Assembly: GCA_037903355.1 (NCBI GenBank)
Contig: JBAJFE010000017.1
Coordinates: forward strand, 124,001 to 188,000
Length of the DNA stretch: 64,000 nucleotides
Direction: 5' to 3'
Source: Trichuris trichiura
Taxonomy: Eukaryota > Nematoda > Enoplea > Trichinellida > Trichuridae
In this document: positions 48,612-61,376 of the stretch, in pieces
Layout: each line of letters opens with the position of its first letter
How positions within the stretch are numbered: position 1 is the first letter of the stretch
The notes under the pieces: model-generated
Databases searched by the model: none
Told to the model about the DNA's origin: nothing
The model's input: the letters and a program-made list of their open reading frames with translations, nothing else
Made by a program: the position numbers and the translations under genes

Positions 48612-51569
48612 ATGTTTAAGTTGCTAAAAGTTGTTGGCTCAAATTGATTAATTAAATTTCTACATAGTTTGTAGTTTACAATGTTTAATGCGTTGTTAGC
48701 TGATGAGAAATTGGAATTTTTGTTTATCAGTGCCCGTTATACTAAGTGTAAACCAAGAAATATGCATTGTGTTTAAGCTGAGGCTCAGCTAAATGCGAAG
48801 AGGATCGCCTGCTTGCCAGTAAGGAACCTGCATTTTTCAGATTACTGTACAAATGCTACGCACGTAGCGAGCCGGATTCGAAATTTCGGCGAGCGTTAAG
48901 CGACGTGATGTCGCGGCACCGATTGACTCAAACTAGGGCTATCTAACTAGGTCACCGTAGAATATATGCTAAAAAAGTAAATTCTTTTCCGAATTGAGCT
49001 AAAGTAGTCGTTGGCATGAAGAAAATGCCCGGCGCCTCGATTCAGCAGCATGCAAAAATTTCGTAAATTCACTTAATGTCTCGGTGGTCTTCTTGCAAGT
49101 TGAGCACTTATGTTTCTTTTCAAAAAATGTTCGCTAATATTTTGTATTTGCAATTGGAGAATTAATTCGGGACAAAATGGATAAGCCATTATCATTGCGC
49201 TAACAACGTGCACGCCAAGTTCAAATTTGTATAGTATTGCGAACAGTACGCTTGCGTTGGTTTCTGCTAAACATATTCAAAACGTCCTTGCAAATCGACC
49301 TTTCGTCCACATATGAATCACTGTTGGGAAAGCAGCTTGAAAAACATATAAGTACTTTCACGCACGAAGAATTTTGTAGTCCTATACAACTACGTCACAT
49401 CTTAAACTTCTAACGTCACAAGTGTCTGCTTGTCCATCGTTGTCCACTAGAAAATGGCTACATATTAATACTAAACGCTAATTTTCCTAAACATTTGAAA
49501 GAAGTGCTAATTAGAGCATCTTTTCTAAAAAGAAAGATAATGCTCGAGAAGTCTACATTGATTTGGCGGGCTCATATTTTTCTTTTAATTTCTATTCGAG
49601 ACACTGATGATGGTTTCCATTTCTCTTTTTCTATTTGCCACCAAACAATTCAATATCCTGACAATAATCAGGTTCATTCTACTTGTAAACATACAGTAAG
49701 ATAAGCAACAGCGACTAGACGGTTACAGGTCGTATGGTCATTTTGCTGACCGTCGTAAGCCTAAATTTAAAGTTTTGATTTTGACTTAGGCATAATGCAG
49801 GATCAGAAAAAGATAGATTGCGTGCTGGCCAATAAAGGTATGATAGGACGCCCATGGGTTTGACAGAAAGGAAGCAAGCATTTCTCAAACATAATACGCG
49901 AAAAATGAATAAAAGACGTTGTTTGTTTTATTGTTCTTTCTGCTGTAGAACAAACCTGATTCAAAATAAAAAATTTTTGCGGTTTTTCTACCCGTTCGTT
50001 AATGAAAAACGTTTATTCCAAACGTCTATCCTGTACGCCGGGGCCCGTCATCAGCGCTAAGTGCGCCGCCGTCGGGTATTATGTTAGCAGGCCGCTCCGT
50101 CCGACCGACCGTGGCGGGAACCTCAGCCGTCAGGTCGATCCTTGACCCGTCAGGCTTTGGTCCCACCTAGTCAGTCTTTGCGGCGAGCACCCAACCGACC
50201 TTCCACGACGGCGGCAGCACTAACAATGAGAAACAACGATCACACAAACGACATAACCGCCCGTTTAAACACACGGGCTTTAAACTTCCTTCTTTCCGGA
50301 TGTTCACCTTCTTTCTTCCTCGCCACTCGTTGATCTCTTTGTTGTTGGTGCCCGCAAACACATTAAAATTGATTCTTTATTAGAGAGCATGAGAACAAAC
50401 CTGATTATTGTTAGGGTACTGTACGCGGGTAAGCAAAAAAGAGTCCTAAGCAGCGTCTTCAGGCGTTACTGTTGGGACATTAATGCATTTTTACGTAAGT
50501 ATCACAAGTGTAGAGGTCTCAACCATGTACCTTCTTGGTAGTGTCCAATTACTGCAACTTTAAGTTAAGCTTTCATACCTGAGCATCATATAATCACTAA
50601 TGCATTAATTTCGAAACATTTTTTCTGTGTAACGGTTGTGAAAGGAATTACTGTTGATGCAAAAAAAATCAGCAGTCTATTTTTCGTGTAGCAAAAAGAG
50701 TGGTGCCCACCTTTTTTGCAAAAAAGCAATAATGCGTCATTGGTCGTTAATTGTATGACGATTCACTGTTATTTATTTAATAGCCCCGTTGTACATATTT
50801 GCGGAACTTCTTGCTAAGAGAATAATGAAATCAACTGCACTAAATTCGCTCGCAACGATCCTTTTGCGTAGAAGCTGTTGTTTACTAAAGGACATTCACC
50901 AAGAAGGGCAAACGTTCTGATGGGATTTTCTGACGAAACTGTATATTGAAATATTAATTTATGCACGATTCGAAACAATAGGCGAAAAAACGTGAACTGC
51001 CCATGTTCGTATTATAGTTTTACTGACCCTGTGGTAAGCTATTGCCTTTGCTTAACTTGTAACTCGTAAAAGTGGTAGCGCAGTTTTCTGCTAATGTGGA
51101 CGAGTCTTTTCTATGCCGCACTGCCTTTTGTTTATCCAGTTTTTCTCTGCTAGCTGCATCCATGACGCATATAGTTGGTAGGACTATCCTGCCATAAATT
51201 TAATAACGTCTCTTTGTAGCCATTTGGAGATCACATGTGTTTAAATAAAATGTGTTATCCGTAATGTTTTCGCTGAACTGACGTCACTGCTTTTATTGAC
51301 AATATATAACTCACTTCAATGAGCAAATTTCAAAGAGGTGTTCACTGAAGTGTCAAAGGTTTAATAGTAGATGCTATTATTGCCCTGCTAACCTATGAAT
51401 ATTTTTTCAACAATCACAATAGCACAGCCATGCAATCCACCTACGGATAATACGCCTAATCAAATGAGACATGTTATCTTTTTCGGTTAAAACGTGAGTA
51501 AATTTTGAAAAAACAAACAAAACGATTTATAAGAAGTACATGCAGCAATGGCATTGAAATCAGCCAGAA
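48612..51569. other. Intergenic region between listerin and the CAP gene
   Basis: 3 kb without a recognised gene. Holds a dispersed-repeat copy at 48811-48840, a minus-strand CTGATGACGGG motif at 50044-50056 and a locally GC-rich patch at about 50040-50260 (CCGACCGACCG). Confidence 0.6.
48811..48840 (+). repeat. Dispersed repeat core, copy 3
   Basis: GCTTGCCAGTAAGGAACCTG followed by CATTTTTCAG. Shares this block with 22209-22233 and 23421-23451. Confidence 0.85.
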
Positions 51570-54500
51570 ATGTACAAGTTGATAATCGCACACGTTTTCA
51601 TTGTGCTCGCGCCGACAATATTAGGTTTCAGCTTCGACGCGCCAGCGGTTACTGATAGACCCGGTTTCTTGAAAGTATCTCGTCCATTCAGCGATGATGA
51701 GCAGATGGTTATGTTGGCACATCATAATCTGGCCAGAGGAAATATGACCAATCAAGTGAACATGCAGTGCCTGGTAAGAAGAAACCTGCTACGCTTAAGA
51801 AGCAACATAAGTGTGGAATACATTTTTAAAAGCAGAGAACTCGGAAAAACTTTGCTACTCTGCGAAGGTTTCTTTTCTTCAACAACCGATGTTTTAGCCT
51901 AGCGTTTGCAGAAAGCTTTTTAAATCCAGTTCGCTTTTTTGGGTAGACAACCCCCTTTAAGCACTGTAGGAGGAAGCAAACTTAATTTACAGTTATTGAA
52001 GCCATGAGGCTTTGATTTTAGGCTCAAGCTCAAGCTGCCCGCGGTTACTTGATCTAATAGAACGTGATTTTACTTCTGCCTACAGTGATACTGTGCATCT
52101 AGTCGAAAAACCCACCTTTTTAAAATTGAAGCACGTGAGAATCCATCACAGGGAAACATTGAAACAGCTTTCAGCAAGTGCAAAAAGTTTTTGACATGCG
52201 TGCAGGAACCATCGGCTGACATTAGGAGGTTCACAAAATTTCAAACTCTATTAAGTCAGTTGTTTCTAAAAACTTGTAAACTACGAAAACAGAAAACGAT
52301 CTAAATTCTCAGTGAATGAAAAAGCAGAAAGTTAATCTGCATCAACACTTACGTTTAATATTTTTTGAAACGCGCAGGTTGTTTAGCCGACGGTGCTTCA
52401 TGCCTGAATTTTGTGATTATTTTTTTTTAAGTGACTTTTCGCTTGACTAACAACTAGCGCAGCAGTTTAGGGTTTTGCTTTCAGCGATATTATGGTATCG
52501 CCGGCTTGGAGTTCAGTTGAACATGTACGGTAATTAACATGCTGAAGCAATTGCGCTGTCTGAAGGTTGCGCGCAACCGCAAAACGTTTACTTATTCTTC
52601 CTACTGAAAAACATGAGCATGGCAAAGTACAGTATGCACATCTTTGGCCTGATTATCCCTACTCTTCTTTCGTCTTTTCGTTTTGAGCTTAACGGCAAAA
52701 TGTGAAACACCTGTGCTCATCGGGTCATCCATTTTTTGTGTTATAGTTTGAGGTAGGGGATTAAGCTTGGTTTCACGTTGGTACCCTAGCACTTTACGTG
52801 CCTATCAGGGCTACCTACGTTTGGTATTAATAGATGACGTTTGAATTCCTGCGGAAGTAAGATGAGCTCCTGCTTCTGATTTTATTTGTAATTTCTGCCC
52901 TTTCCGAAATATTGCAAAATAACGAGAAACGTGTAAGGAAGAAAGTCATGGTATTTTTGTGCAAACGATTTGAAAAGCAGAAGCGCATGAATGTTTCGAT
53001 TGCACAGAAAGTGGAAAGGTCAATAGCCTAATGCATAACCTCAAACAAGCTTGCTTTCTTGGCAGTTTAGCCTAGGTATGCATTAAGCTCGATGCAACCG
53101 TGTATTTGAACAAAACAACAAAACTTCTTTGATTAATATTATAATAATATGCCTACGGTTAAAGTGCTAAAGATTCTCTGTGACAGAGTGATGTGAACGA
53201 AGATTTGGTGAACTACGCGCAAGACGTTGCGGATACATGCATTCACATGACACCACGTGGTTGCCCCTATGGGCTTGGATTCTTCAGAATCCAGGGCGTA
53301 CGTACCGGATATCTGGACTATGTAATGCGCCCTTTCGAATTCGGGCTGTTGCATTATAATTATCTTGGAAACCACTGCAACCGTGCTGAATATTGCGACT
53401 TGTTCAGACAGGTATGGTAGCCGATTTTTATTACGCCTTGCAAGCAGTAATAAATTGCATTGTACTCAATCATCTGCATCTTGGTCGTAATTTGAAAGTT
53501 TACTTTCCCAATCATAGGTTTTCTGGCACAAAGCAGACGAGATTGGTTGCGGAAGGACAACATGCGGAACCCAAACGTTTATCGTGTGCGCATATACTCA
53601 TAAGTAAGTGTGTATTTGGACTAGGCGAAAGTCTAACAAACCAACATATCGCTAGTAGTTCCTTTCTTCTGTCGCGCATAATTCGGCGATCATTTTGAAA
53701 ATCTTTAAATGCTTTAAGCTACGTTTATGCGATGCTTTTCGTTACCTCTATTACTGCAGATAAATCATATCTGTTGCAGAAGTCTGTTTTCAATTATTCT
53801 AAGCGTTGAGACGTTAAACATCCAACGCTTCAAGCAGAAAAGCGCAGTAACGATCTAAATTCTCACCTGATATTTCAATGGTTGAATATGATGTATTCTG
53901 TGTAAGACGTATGAGTTTTATGAGTAATGTTTATGCAATTTTAGATTCTTTTACCGAATTATAATGTTCTTTTATGCTTCTGTATTTCGATTCATCCTTC
54001 AAGTTCACGAAGCCTCTGTGCTCCTCATTTGTAAACGATCAGTGGTGGCTTTATTCCGTGAAAGCACAACCCGCCTCTGTAAGGAAGAAAGTTAGTTGTA
54101 ACAGGCGAGTTTGTCATCTTGTCAATACGGCACACTTAGAAATTCGCTGGAAAAGAAAAATCTTTTACTGTACCACTCTACCTTTTCATTCGAAGATCTT
54201 AAGATCTGTGGGTGCAATAAGAATGCAGCTTAACATACCTTATAATAAACGTGAGCAAAAGACTGCATACTTTTTCGTTCAGCTTTATTAAATTCAAAAG
54301 TTCCATTGCAGAATTCGATATCTTCCGAATTTCAGTGCACATGCGTTTTTAGGCATAATTATTCGTTTTGAAAAGCGTACTTAAAACCTGACTGATACTA
54401 ATTTTGTTGTGCTATGCAATTTTTTTTATCAGATGTACACCCTTCAAGGGCTTTTCGATCGAAGTGGAAAGTTCTGATGGGTTCAATCCGCGCAAAAGAT

Positions 54501-54709
54501 GAAAAGCTGTTGTTAAAATTTCCCGTTTGCTTAACTAACGCGACGTAGGATCATTTGCATAAATTGCATGTTGCGTTTTTAGGCAAAATCCTAACGCCGT
54601 TCCTTTCATACAATATCCGGAAAAAGGGCAGTGCTTATTTTGCCCAAAGAAAAAATCGTCTTGCGACTACAACTACCTTTGCTGTAAGGACGACTATCGT
54701 CAACAATGA
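51570..54709 (+). CDS. Secreted CAP-domain (SCP/TAPS) protein
   Basis: Member of the cysteine-rich secretory/antigen 5/PR-1 family, which is abundant in nematode secretions; the molecular role is unknown. Exons 51570-51773, 53187-53411, 53518-53603 and 54583-54709 (TGA) join in phase to give 213 aa. Residues 1-20 form a signal peptide (MYKLIIAHVFIVLAPTILG). CAP features: DDEQMVMLAHHNLARGN, NMQCL-SDVNEDLVNYAQDVA with DTC, FRQVFWHKADEIGCGRTTC, then GTQTFIVCAYTHK (the CAP2 signature), and a Cys-rich tail (GQCLFCPKKKSSCDYNYLCC). Length is normal for a single-domain CAP protein. Oddities: the usual GEN(L/I) glutamate and the HYTQ histidine are replaced (YGLGFF and CDLFRQ), so the CAP tetrad is incomplete. 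Introns are long (1.4, 0.1 and 1.0 kb). Confidence 0.88.
51774..53186 (+). other. First intron of the CAP gene (1.4 kb)
   Basis: Donor GTAAGA, acceptor TGACAG. No exon, repeat or motif recognised inside. Confidence 0.8.
53604..54582 (+). other. Last intron of the CAP gene (1.0 kb)
   Basis: Donor GTAAGT, acceptor TTTTTAG. An open frame at 53974-54291 is not supported by splice phase or motif. Confidence 0.8.
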
Positions 54710-57520
54710 GGTTAGTTGTGTCAATTGAATATGCCATTTTCAGGTGATCCCCACTAAAAAGCATGTCTAAAAAAGAAGCTGCACAGCGATTTCGGTCTGC
54801 AAAAGAGTATGCTTAAAGTGAATTCATGCTTACCTGAAAATCATTTAATGATTTTAATTTAAACAGTTTTGCTTTCCAAATTGCGCGTGAAATCGCTGGA
54901 AATTAAAAAAATACTTTTCACGTTGTTCCGGCCCAGGATGTTCGCATTCCTCCAAATAAAGAATCAAAAAAATTCTTGCCGCCGGGTTGGGTTGCGCGCA
55001 AGCGTGGCAGCAACTTCGAAAAGAATAAACCTTCACAGGAGCGCGCAGCGTTATCCAGAAACAACCGGTGCTAAGTTTCGTAGTGGATGAGCAGGGTTGC
55101 TCAACAGATAAACTTTGAAAAGCACAGTTAAGTTTTGTCTTTAGTGAAAAAAGGGAGTAGATCACTAGTTGACTTGTTTTGTATTCAATTCCAGAGCGTA
55201 CGGAGCTATTAGGCATAATACTTTGCGTAAATCTTTAAAATAGAGAATTGCGCGCCAACACATCAGCATAGTTTCGCATTCTATAGCAGAGATAATATTA
55301 GGCATACATTTTTTGCATTTCGCATGAATCACGACGAAGAAGAAAATTGACAAAAACAAAAGCTTAACACGACATTCATTTCATTTTGTGTATGTTGTAG
55401 AAATAAGGAAAAACCAAAGCATTGCTTGATTTTTTGGATTTCAGAGTAACTGTAGCGAAGTGTGCCATGAAAGGTGTTGCCTCGCTTGTGTCAACTCATT
55501 ATGTATTCTCTGCAATCTTCAGCGCAAGAAAACATTGTTCAGTAGACGCACCGAATTTTGAGTATAGCAATGTTGTTGAACGTTTTATTTTGACAATACA
55601 TTTTTTAACCCTGCGACAGTCTAACGTAACCGAGTGAGTTGAGGTTGTCTGTCTTCCTGCTGCCAAAGTGGTACCAACCGGTGACAGTTTTCAGTAGTGC
55701 ACTTGACGACACAACACCTATTAACCAACAGAAGGTTCACGCCCCCGAATTCAATGATTTATACAGACCAACAGGTGCTCACTAACTGTACGGATGAGTA
55801 AGCGCATACAATTGCGCATGGCTGTTGAAATTATGTTCTCATGAAGTCCTTCACCTTCTGCCCACTATAACTGCATAAAGCATCTAAATTCCCTACTATT
55901 AGTATTTCCGTGACCGCAGCTACTTCTGCTTTATTGTAGCTTTAGAGTTCCGGCGAAAGATGATGTGGTTAGGCTGACGAAATTTTCATGAGCATGTTCA
56001 TTGACGTGACTATGTTCGGAAAATAAGAATCCTTTCATTTCACCGTCTCAGTAGGTAAGAGATGCAAATTTCCACAAGCTATCATTGCTAGAAGTGTCCG
56101 CATTCGACGGAGTAATCCACTTCAACTTTTGCTGTCCAAACATTTCACCAAAAGCGCTTGTCCAAAGTTTGTTCACTTCTGCTCCATGTGCCAGTATTTG
56201 CGAACCACTTGCCGGCAGGCCAACCGCCTCATTGGCCTTTCTGTGCGGGATCTGAGCATTTACATTACTGGCCAACAGTGGCCTCTCAAAGCAGATTGAC
56301 AAATACTGCCTACATGAAACACGCGTTTCTGAGGAGCGCGCAAATTCGAGCAAACGCTAAGTACTCATTTGCCTTTCTTGCAGCCTTTGAAGCCATATCC
56401 AATCGCAATGAAGGTCCAAAGGTGCCAAGTTTGGCATTTCTTTTATCTGGTCTCCATCTGCTGGCTATTATTAGTAGAAAGAACTTTTATCATTCCGATT
56501 TCGAGAGAGCACGAACTACGCATCGATAGCATCGAATACAAAGTGCTTAGGTTGCTGACCCACAGATGGTGGTGACGAAAACAAAAATGCCAACTGTTTG
56601 CCCATCACAAACTTCTGATTTTTGTATTTTTGTTCACGAGTATCACTGCAAAGCTGAGCAGATTATCTGAACCTATTATTAATACTTCTCGTTAAATGCC
56701 TCATATTTAAAAGTGCAACAGGGAAAGATATTAATAGCACGGTTTTGCTCATGTAGAATATTTTTAACCAATAAGCTTGGAAACATTACGTTACTAATAG
56801 TAATTCGAAGGGATACAACAACCAGCGGACGGTATGTGCCTATAAGATTCTCTATTCTCTGCCTATATGTAATCTCTTGCAAAATTTAAGCTCATGAAAG
56901 CAGAGGCTTCGTCATACTCTCAGATTGTGGAATAGTTTAAAAGAGTCCCACTTCATCGCATCCCTTTTGGGCTGTCTTTACTCTATGAACTTTGGTTTGC
57001 AGATGGGACTTTAGATTTTCTTGTTTAGTCACTGAAAAAAGTGATGAAGTGACAGGTGTCACATTCCTGCTCTTCCATTTGATAATTTTTTTAGGCAAAC
57101 AAGTAGAGATGTTTTGCGATAATCTCTATTGAGTGTCCGCAGCTTCTTCTAGACGCCATTAGAACCACATAAACGAAATGCGGTGTCCGCATTGCCCGCT
57201 TCATTTTACATTACTCCAATTTATGTACTGCGACTTGCGGTAAGCTCAAAGTCTTTTGTATCCCACTGTTTTGTTCATGAATTAATTGATTCTGTGATAC
57301 ATCTAGTTTAAGTCTTCCTATGCAATAGTGCACCCTGACTTCGCCAGTGCGCAGTATTTTCAGCTGTATCAGCGGCTTTTCGGAAGCGTAATCAAGCTTT
57401 ATTCTCCTAAAGGCGCTTTCATTGAGCGTTGCCTTTTGCCATATCAAAAAGCTAAATTTATTCATAAAATAGACTACCGAACCTTAGGTTATCAGAACGG
57501 TGTAACTTATTAATATAATA
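54710..57520 (+). other. Possible exons of an unrecognised gene
   Basis: Several open segments follow good acceptors: 54937 (after GGCCCAG; DVRIPPNKESKKFLPPGW...), 55445 (after GGATTTCAG; one frame is Cys-rich, SNCSEVCHERCCLACVNSLC), about 55694 (after GTTTTCAG; SALDDTTPINQQKV, then HAPEFNDLYRPT), about 56091 (SVRIRRSNPLQLLLSKHF...), 56383 (after CTTTCTTGCAG) and about 57330-57513 (ending RTLGYQNGVTY, stop). I could not find one phase-consistent chain or a known domain. Some stretches also read well on the minus strand (56048-56353, 57211-57465). One gene, two genes or decayed copies are all possible. Confidence 0.2.
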
Positions 57521-60500
57521 ATAATAAAACTTAATTAAAAATTTTTTGAGAAAAAAATATATGCGAAAACTCTTTGTTGTCATGTTAATGAATAGTATGA
57601 GTAAAAAGCTAGATAATCATTAAAACGTTTCCCAAGTTACAGACAAATTGTTCCTCTTCAATAGATAGAGAAAGTCACCACTCAACCTGAGCAGTTTTGA
57701 CATGAATAATTAATCTTCTGTGGTTTGGTTATTCTATGCATTTCTGTTATGTTGAGCGAAGGTCATAACCAGTCAAATAACTTAATTCCGTTAATATTTC
57801 AACCAAACATTCAAGCAGCAGTTTGACAGGGATCAGCGTAAGGCTGACCAAGCTATATCATTCTTAGCTTGTCATGCTTTTTTCAAGCAGTTCGCCTTTT
57901 AAGGTAAAAAATCAAAGCAAGCGGGAGAAGTAGTTAAAAGTATTCGTATAGCACAACCTCAATAATTTCTTTTAAAATAATGCTGAAAACCTAAACAACA
58001 CCCATACATATATGTAAATATATATAGCAGGTGCCTAACTCTCTGAGGCACCTTTGCTTTATTGCAATCAGTTTTCATTTTTGCGTAATAAATAATGCGA
58101 CCGGTTTGTACAGCTTAGCTGAAACCACCCAATATAAGAAATTGCTTTACGCATCTGTTGGACAATAGGAAAGAATGGACTTCTCGGATTGTGACAACGT
58201 TCAGCTAAATGCGCAGACGATGGAAACCTTATGACCGTCTGCCCAAAGTTGATTGAAAGGTGTAGGAATGACGAGTGAAAGACAGCGGCATAGCGTTTCT
58301 TGATAATATGACCGAAATGAATTGGCAATCTGGTTTTTTCACAGCCGTATGCACGCCGCGCGTAAAGTATTTGAAAATTAGTCACTGCCCACATTTCGCC
58401 GCTTTGCTACAACTTCTTTGATTTGAATCAGAAGTGCAGCTGCACTTCAACAGTCGCACGTCATTAGAAAAAGCGACTGCCAAGGCAAAAAGTTGCTCTA
58501 ATGTGCTTTGAATGCACTTACCTGTCGTTAGATTATTCTGGTTCTATTTTTTTTGAGAAGATGTTTTCATGGAAGTCGCTTCATTACCGTATTTTTCCAA
58601 TAAAATACTCGTCTATCGTTTGTTCAGTTTAATAACTCAATTATTGCCATGGGTACAGTGGCAAAATCAGATTAACACTGTTCACCGAACAGTGATGCCG
58701 AAGTGGTTCGTAGATCTGAATTTAGGTCCTTTCCGCAATTACGGACGTCTTTTATTATGAGATGGGTTAGTTGCTCTTTTCCAGAGCTTTATTACAGTCT
58801 AGAAATGGCCTTTCACACAGTTTTTTCATTGATAGTGATCTTACGTAAGAATTCTCTGGGAAAACTTACTTCGTAGATTCATATTATTCATAATAGGCAT
58901 AGCTGCATGAATAGGCAAAGACTTTCACCAATGTCAGCCAATAGACATAGAAATGCGGAAGCCGTAGGCGCTTTCCCATATTTAAATAATACCTGAACCG
59001 TGTCGCGCAAATGGACAAGTGACAGCGTGCACCGCGATTCTGGAGCAAGCGAAGACTCGACGACCCTCACGGAAGGCACCGTTTTTTTTTCAGAAGTACT
59101 TTAAAGGCTCTCACGCCCTCTTGATACACTTGTCGAGTTATTTGAACAAGCAGAATGGGTTACTTGAATAGCATTGACATATTTTGCCTTAAAAAACTTG
59201 GCGCAGTGGGAAATGGTATTGCAAAAAACTGGTCGAATGCAAATTTTTAAAACCCATGACCGCAGACTCCGACTCGCGGCCAACTGTCCCACTGAAGCCA
59301 AGTGAAGAAAAGTCAACGAACTTTTCGTCATCTATACAAAACGCAAACCAGAGATTTCAATAAGGAAACATTGTTTAGCTTATCCGCGCATCAGAAGTAC
59401 TCTTTATGCCAAAGTTGGAAGCCCTTCGAACTAGCGCGTCATTTTCATTAAACGACTTTCTGTTCGTTGAATGAGTTCGTGTTTCCCCACACTGCTGCGC
59501 GCTTTGTTAAGGCAAAACTTTTTGCCAATAGTTGAAAGCATCTGTTGGCAAAATTCAACCGTTTCTATTGAAGGCGAAAAGAAGAAAGCATTTTGTTCCC
59601 TCATTTTGAAGTTTGACCACGTTTAGGCAATGCCGTCTGTTCGTATACCCGAAAAAGCAAGCGCAGCAATGTCGAGCTTGCATGGCGGAAATTACGGATC
59701 GCTAGTTAGCTCTTAATTAGGCTTCCATGCAGCGTGTCGGTTGGCAACATTCATTCATAAACACTGCGAACCGTGAGAACCCGTTGTATGTGGTGAAATT
59801 AGGCTGGAAAAAACCCTGGCCGCCTCCCAGAGTCATTGTGCCTCGTTCTGTTCGCTTTTATCTGCCCAGTGGGGAGAGAGCGCACTGTCGGCCGACCAGC
59901 AGAACAGGTTTGTCTTTCCCTCGCGTAGGCAGTTCTATCTGCTGCCACTCGAACTGAGAGCCGTTAGTCTGCCGCGCGCAGGTTGGCCGTCCGATTGTTC
60001 GTAAGAGATAATAACGCCCTTACTGGTCAAGCACTCCCACCAAAATTGGTAAACCTGACAGCGGGTCAGCGCTTATGTTAATTGCCTTACTGACCTGCGC
60101 TTCTTGTCGCAATCTGACAGCCTGAAAGTGGCGTGAGTTCATTGAGAAAAAGGTAAGCCTACCTTATCAGCAGTATTTGTCTTGAAATCCCTTATTTTCC
60201 CCTTAAATGGGCCGTGAGAATAGGGCTGATTAGGGAGCGCACATGCGTCGTTTTCACGGTAAGCGGTAATTCTGGAGAGGACCGCCTTGAGACATAAATG
60301 GATAAGGCTACCTATGCAATCCTCCTTGACCTTTCCAGTTTGCTTAAAGGGCTGACCTTACCACTCTAGAAGCCATTCGTGTTGCGTTACCCCTGTTGTT
60401 TGGCCGTCAGCTTAAGCTACCTCAATCTGACCTCATCCAATCATCTTCCGGCTTCTTCTGCGTTCCACTGGTAAAATTCAACTGTTCTCTATATTTTGTT

Positions 60501-61376
60501 CATTTTCTACACATTGTATGAAGTCAGTACGTCATCGTATTAGACGAACAAAATTTCATTGCAAAAAATGGCGTAAGGCAGATTGCTTAGAACAGCTAAC
60601 AACTGCCAAATTTTATTCACGCCCTATTTCACTAATGTTAACAACTTATCATTTTAAAGTTATTCATTCTGGTAGTTCGAGAATGGAAGTGCAGTTATTT
60701 GTAACCCAAATTAGGTGTTTTGCCAGCAAATGATGACAGGTATAAATTTGTTTGCTTAACCAAAAGTTTACTGTTTCAATATGGACGCTTCCCGCAAAAA
60801 GTCGCATATATCCGTTACCATGAAGACTAAGTTCGCTGGTGCAGTGTTTTTCTGGCGCTTCAATATGTTGAAATAGTGTATTCGCTGCATTTCGTTTTTG
60901 TGAAGCCCATCAGGTTATTCATTATTTTTTCTAAGCTCCAACTTTTTAACTAATGCTGTCTTGATCAGTAAAGGCGTTGACCGTTGGAGTTCGCACTACT
61001 GAAATATGACATCCTGTTGGTAGGATAAAAAAATGAGTTTTCCATGTGCACCCATCTGACCGATTTACGCTTCGCTTTAATTCGAGCAGGGAAAAACATA
61101 TAGTTCCTACGTTTTGGTGACTCAACTTACAACTGTTATGTCCAACCAAGTGAACATCCAACAAATAGCCAATTTGCTCCATAAATTTGCATATGCAAAT
61201 TGCCCATGTTCACGATGCTACCACTCTCATCCTTATAAGTTGTGCTGCTAAAGCTTCAGCCCCACTGCAATGACGTCAGAAGGTTAAGAGCTACGTGAAT
61301 GGCCGTTTTGAAAATGTGTAGCTTCTACTTAACCTATTCCGAATTGTTTGCTTACTGATTTGCATAAAATTAACCT
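57521..61376. other. Region without a recognised gene
   Basis: AT-rich. It contains a small hairpin (AGGTGCCT...AGGCACCT, 58029-58053) and short minus-strand open segments (58068-58394, 58888-59331) with no identifiable domain. Confidence 0.5.
58029..58053. repeat. Short hairpin, 8-bp arms
   Basis: AGGTGCCT and AGGCACCT flank a 9-base loop, following a TATATATA-rich stretch. Confidence 0.7.
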
